From the NCBI GenBank assembly GCA_045644605.1, contig JAZRHB010000080.1:1-14475 (forward strand): a stretch of 14,475 bases of DNA, given 5' to 3'. The stretch comes from RGIG4103 sp045644605 (GTDB taxonomy: Bacteria; Bacillota; Clostridia; RUG12999). The position numbers and the translations under genes are program-made. Positions 14,466 through 14,475 of this stretch are shown piece by piece (the stretch's first letter is position 1; the number at the start of each line of letters is the position of its first letter). Under the pieces are notes generated by a model. The model had not been told where the DNA came from, ran no database searches, and was given only the letters and a program-made list of their open reading frames with translations.

Positions 14466-14475
14466 AAGCCTGCAC

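Overview
The window looks like chromosome from an anaerobic, low-to-mid GC Gram-positive bacterium of the class Clostridia, probably a fermentative gut or sediment organism. The evidence is Clostridia-like pyruvate formate-lyase and AdhE, a rubrerythrin, S-layer homology (SLH) domains, consensus sigma-A promoters with strong AAGGAGG-type ribosome binding sites, and U-tract terminators. I cannot name a genus.

Layout. 1-414 (+) is the 3' end of a large serine recombinase, the edge of an integrative element or its remnant. 415-621 holds a plus-strand terminator and inverted repeats. 622-3207 (-) is adhE, with a sigma-A promoter whose -35 region overlaps a Rex-like operator. 3340-3844 has no gene but holds three terminator hairpins and a roughly 100-bp inverted-repeat element. 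3845-6818 (-) is a pflB-pflA pair overlapping by 14 nt; its promoter is followed by a perfect 12-bp inverted repeat that looks like an operator. 7067-12606 (-) is one transcription unit: promoter, cobalamin (B12) riboswitch, a 1514-residue secreted SLH protein, and a lipoprotein starting 10 nt after it. 12829-13362 (-) is rubrerythrin, divergent from a ZIP-family metal transporter at 13500-14252 (+). The window ends in a hairpin-rich segment bracketed by a 13-bp direct repeat.

How the genes work together. PflB, activated by the radical-SAM enzyme PflA, splits pyruvate into acetyl-CoA and formate. AdhE reduces acetyl-CoA to ethanol and regenerates NAD+, which fits redox control by Rex. Rubrerythrin would protect the oxygen-labile glycyl-radical and iron enzymes.

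The most interesting locus is 7067-12606. The large protein carries two DUF4430 (transcobalamin beta-domain-like) regions, Ig-like modules, three SLH domains and a C-terminal alpha/alpha-toroid resembling the alpha domain of intrinsic factor/transcobalamin. The lipoprotein carries a third DUF4430 domain. With a B12 riboswitch in front, this reads as a cell-surface corrinoid-capture system, a bacterial analogue of intrinsic factor: an S-layer-bound scavenger plus a membrane-anchored lipoprotein partner. The ligand assignment is inferred from domain architecture and the riboswitch; no ABC transporter genes lie in the window.
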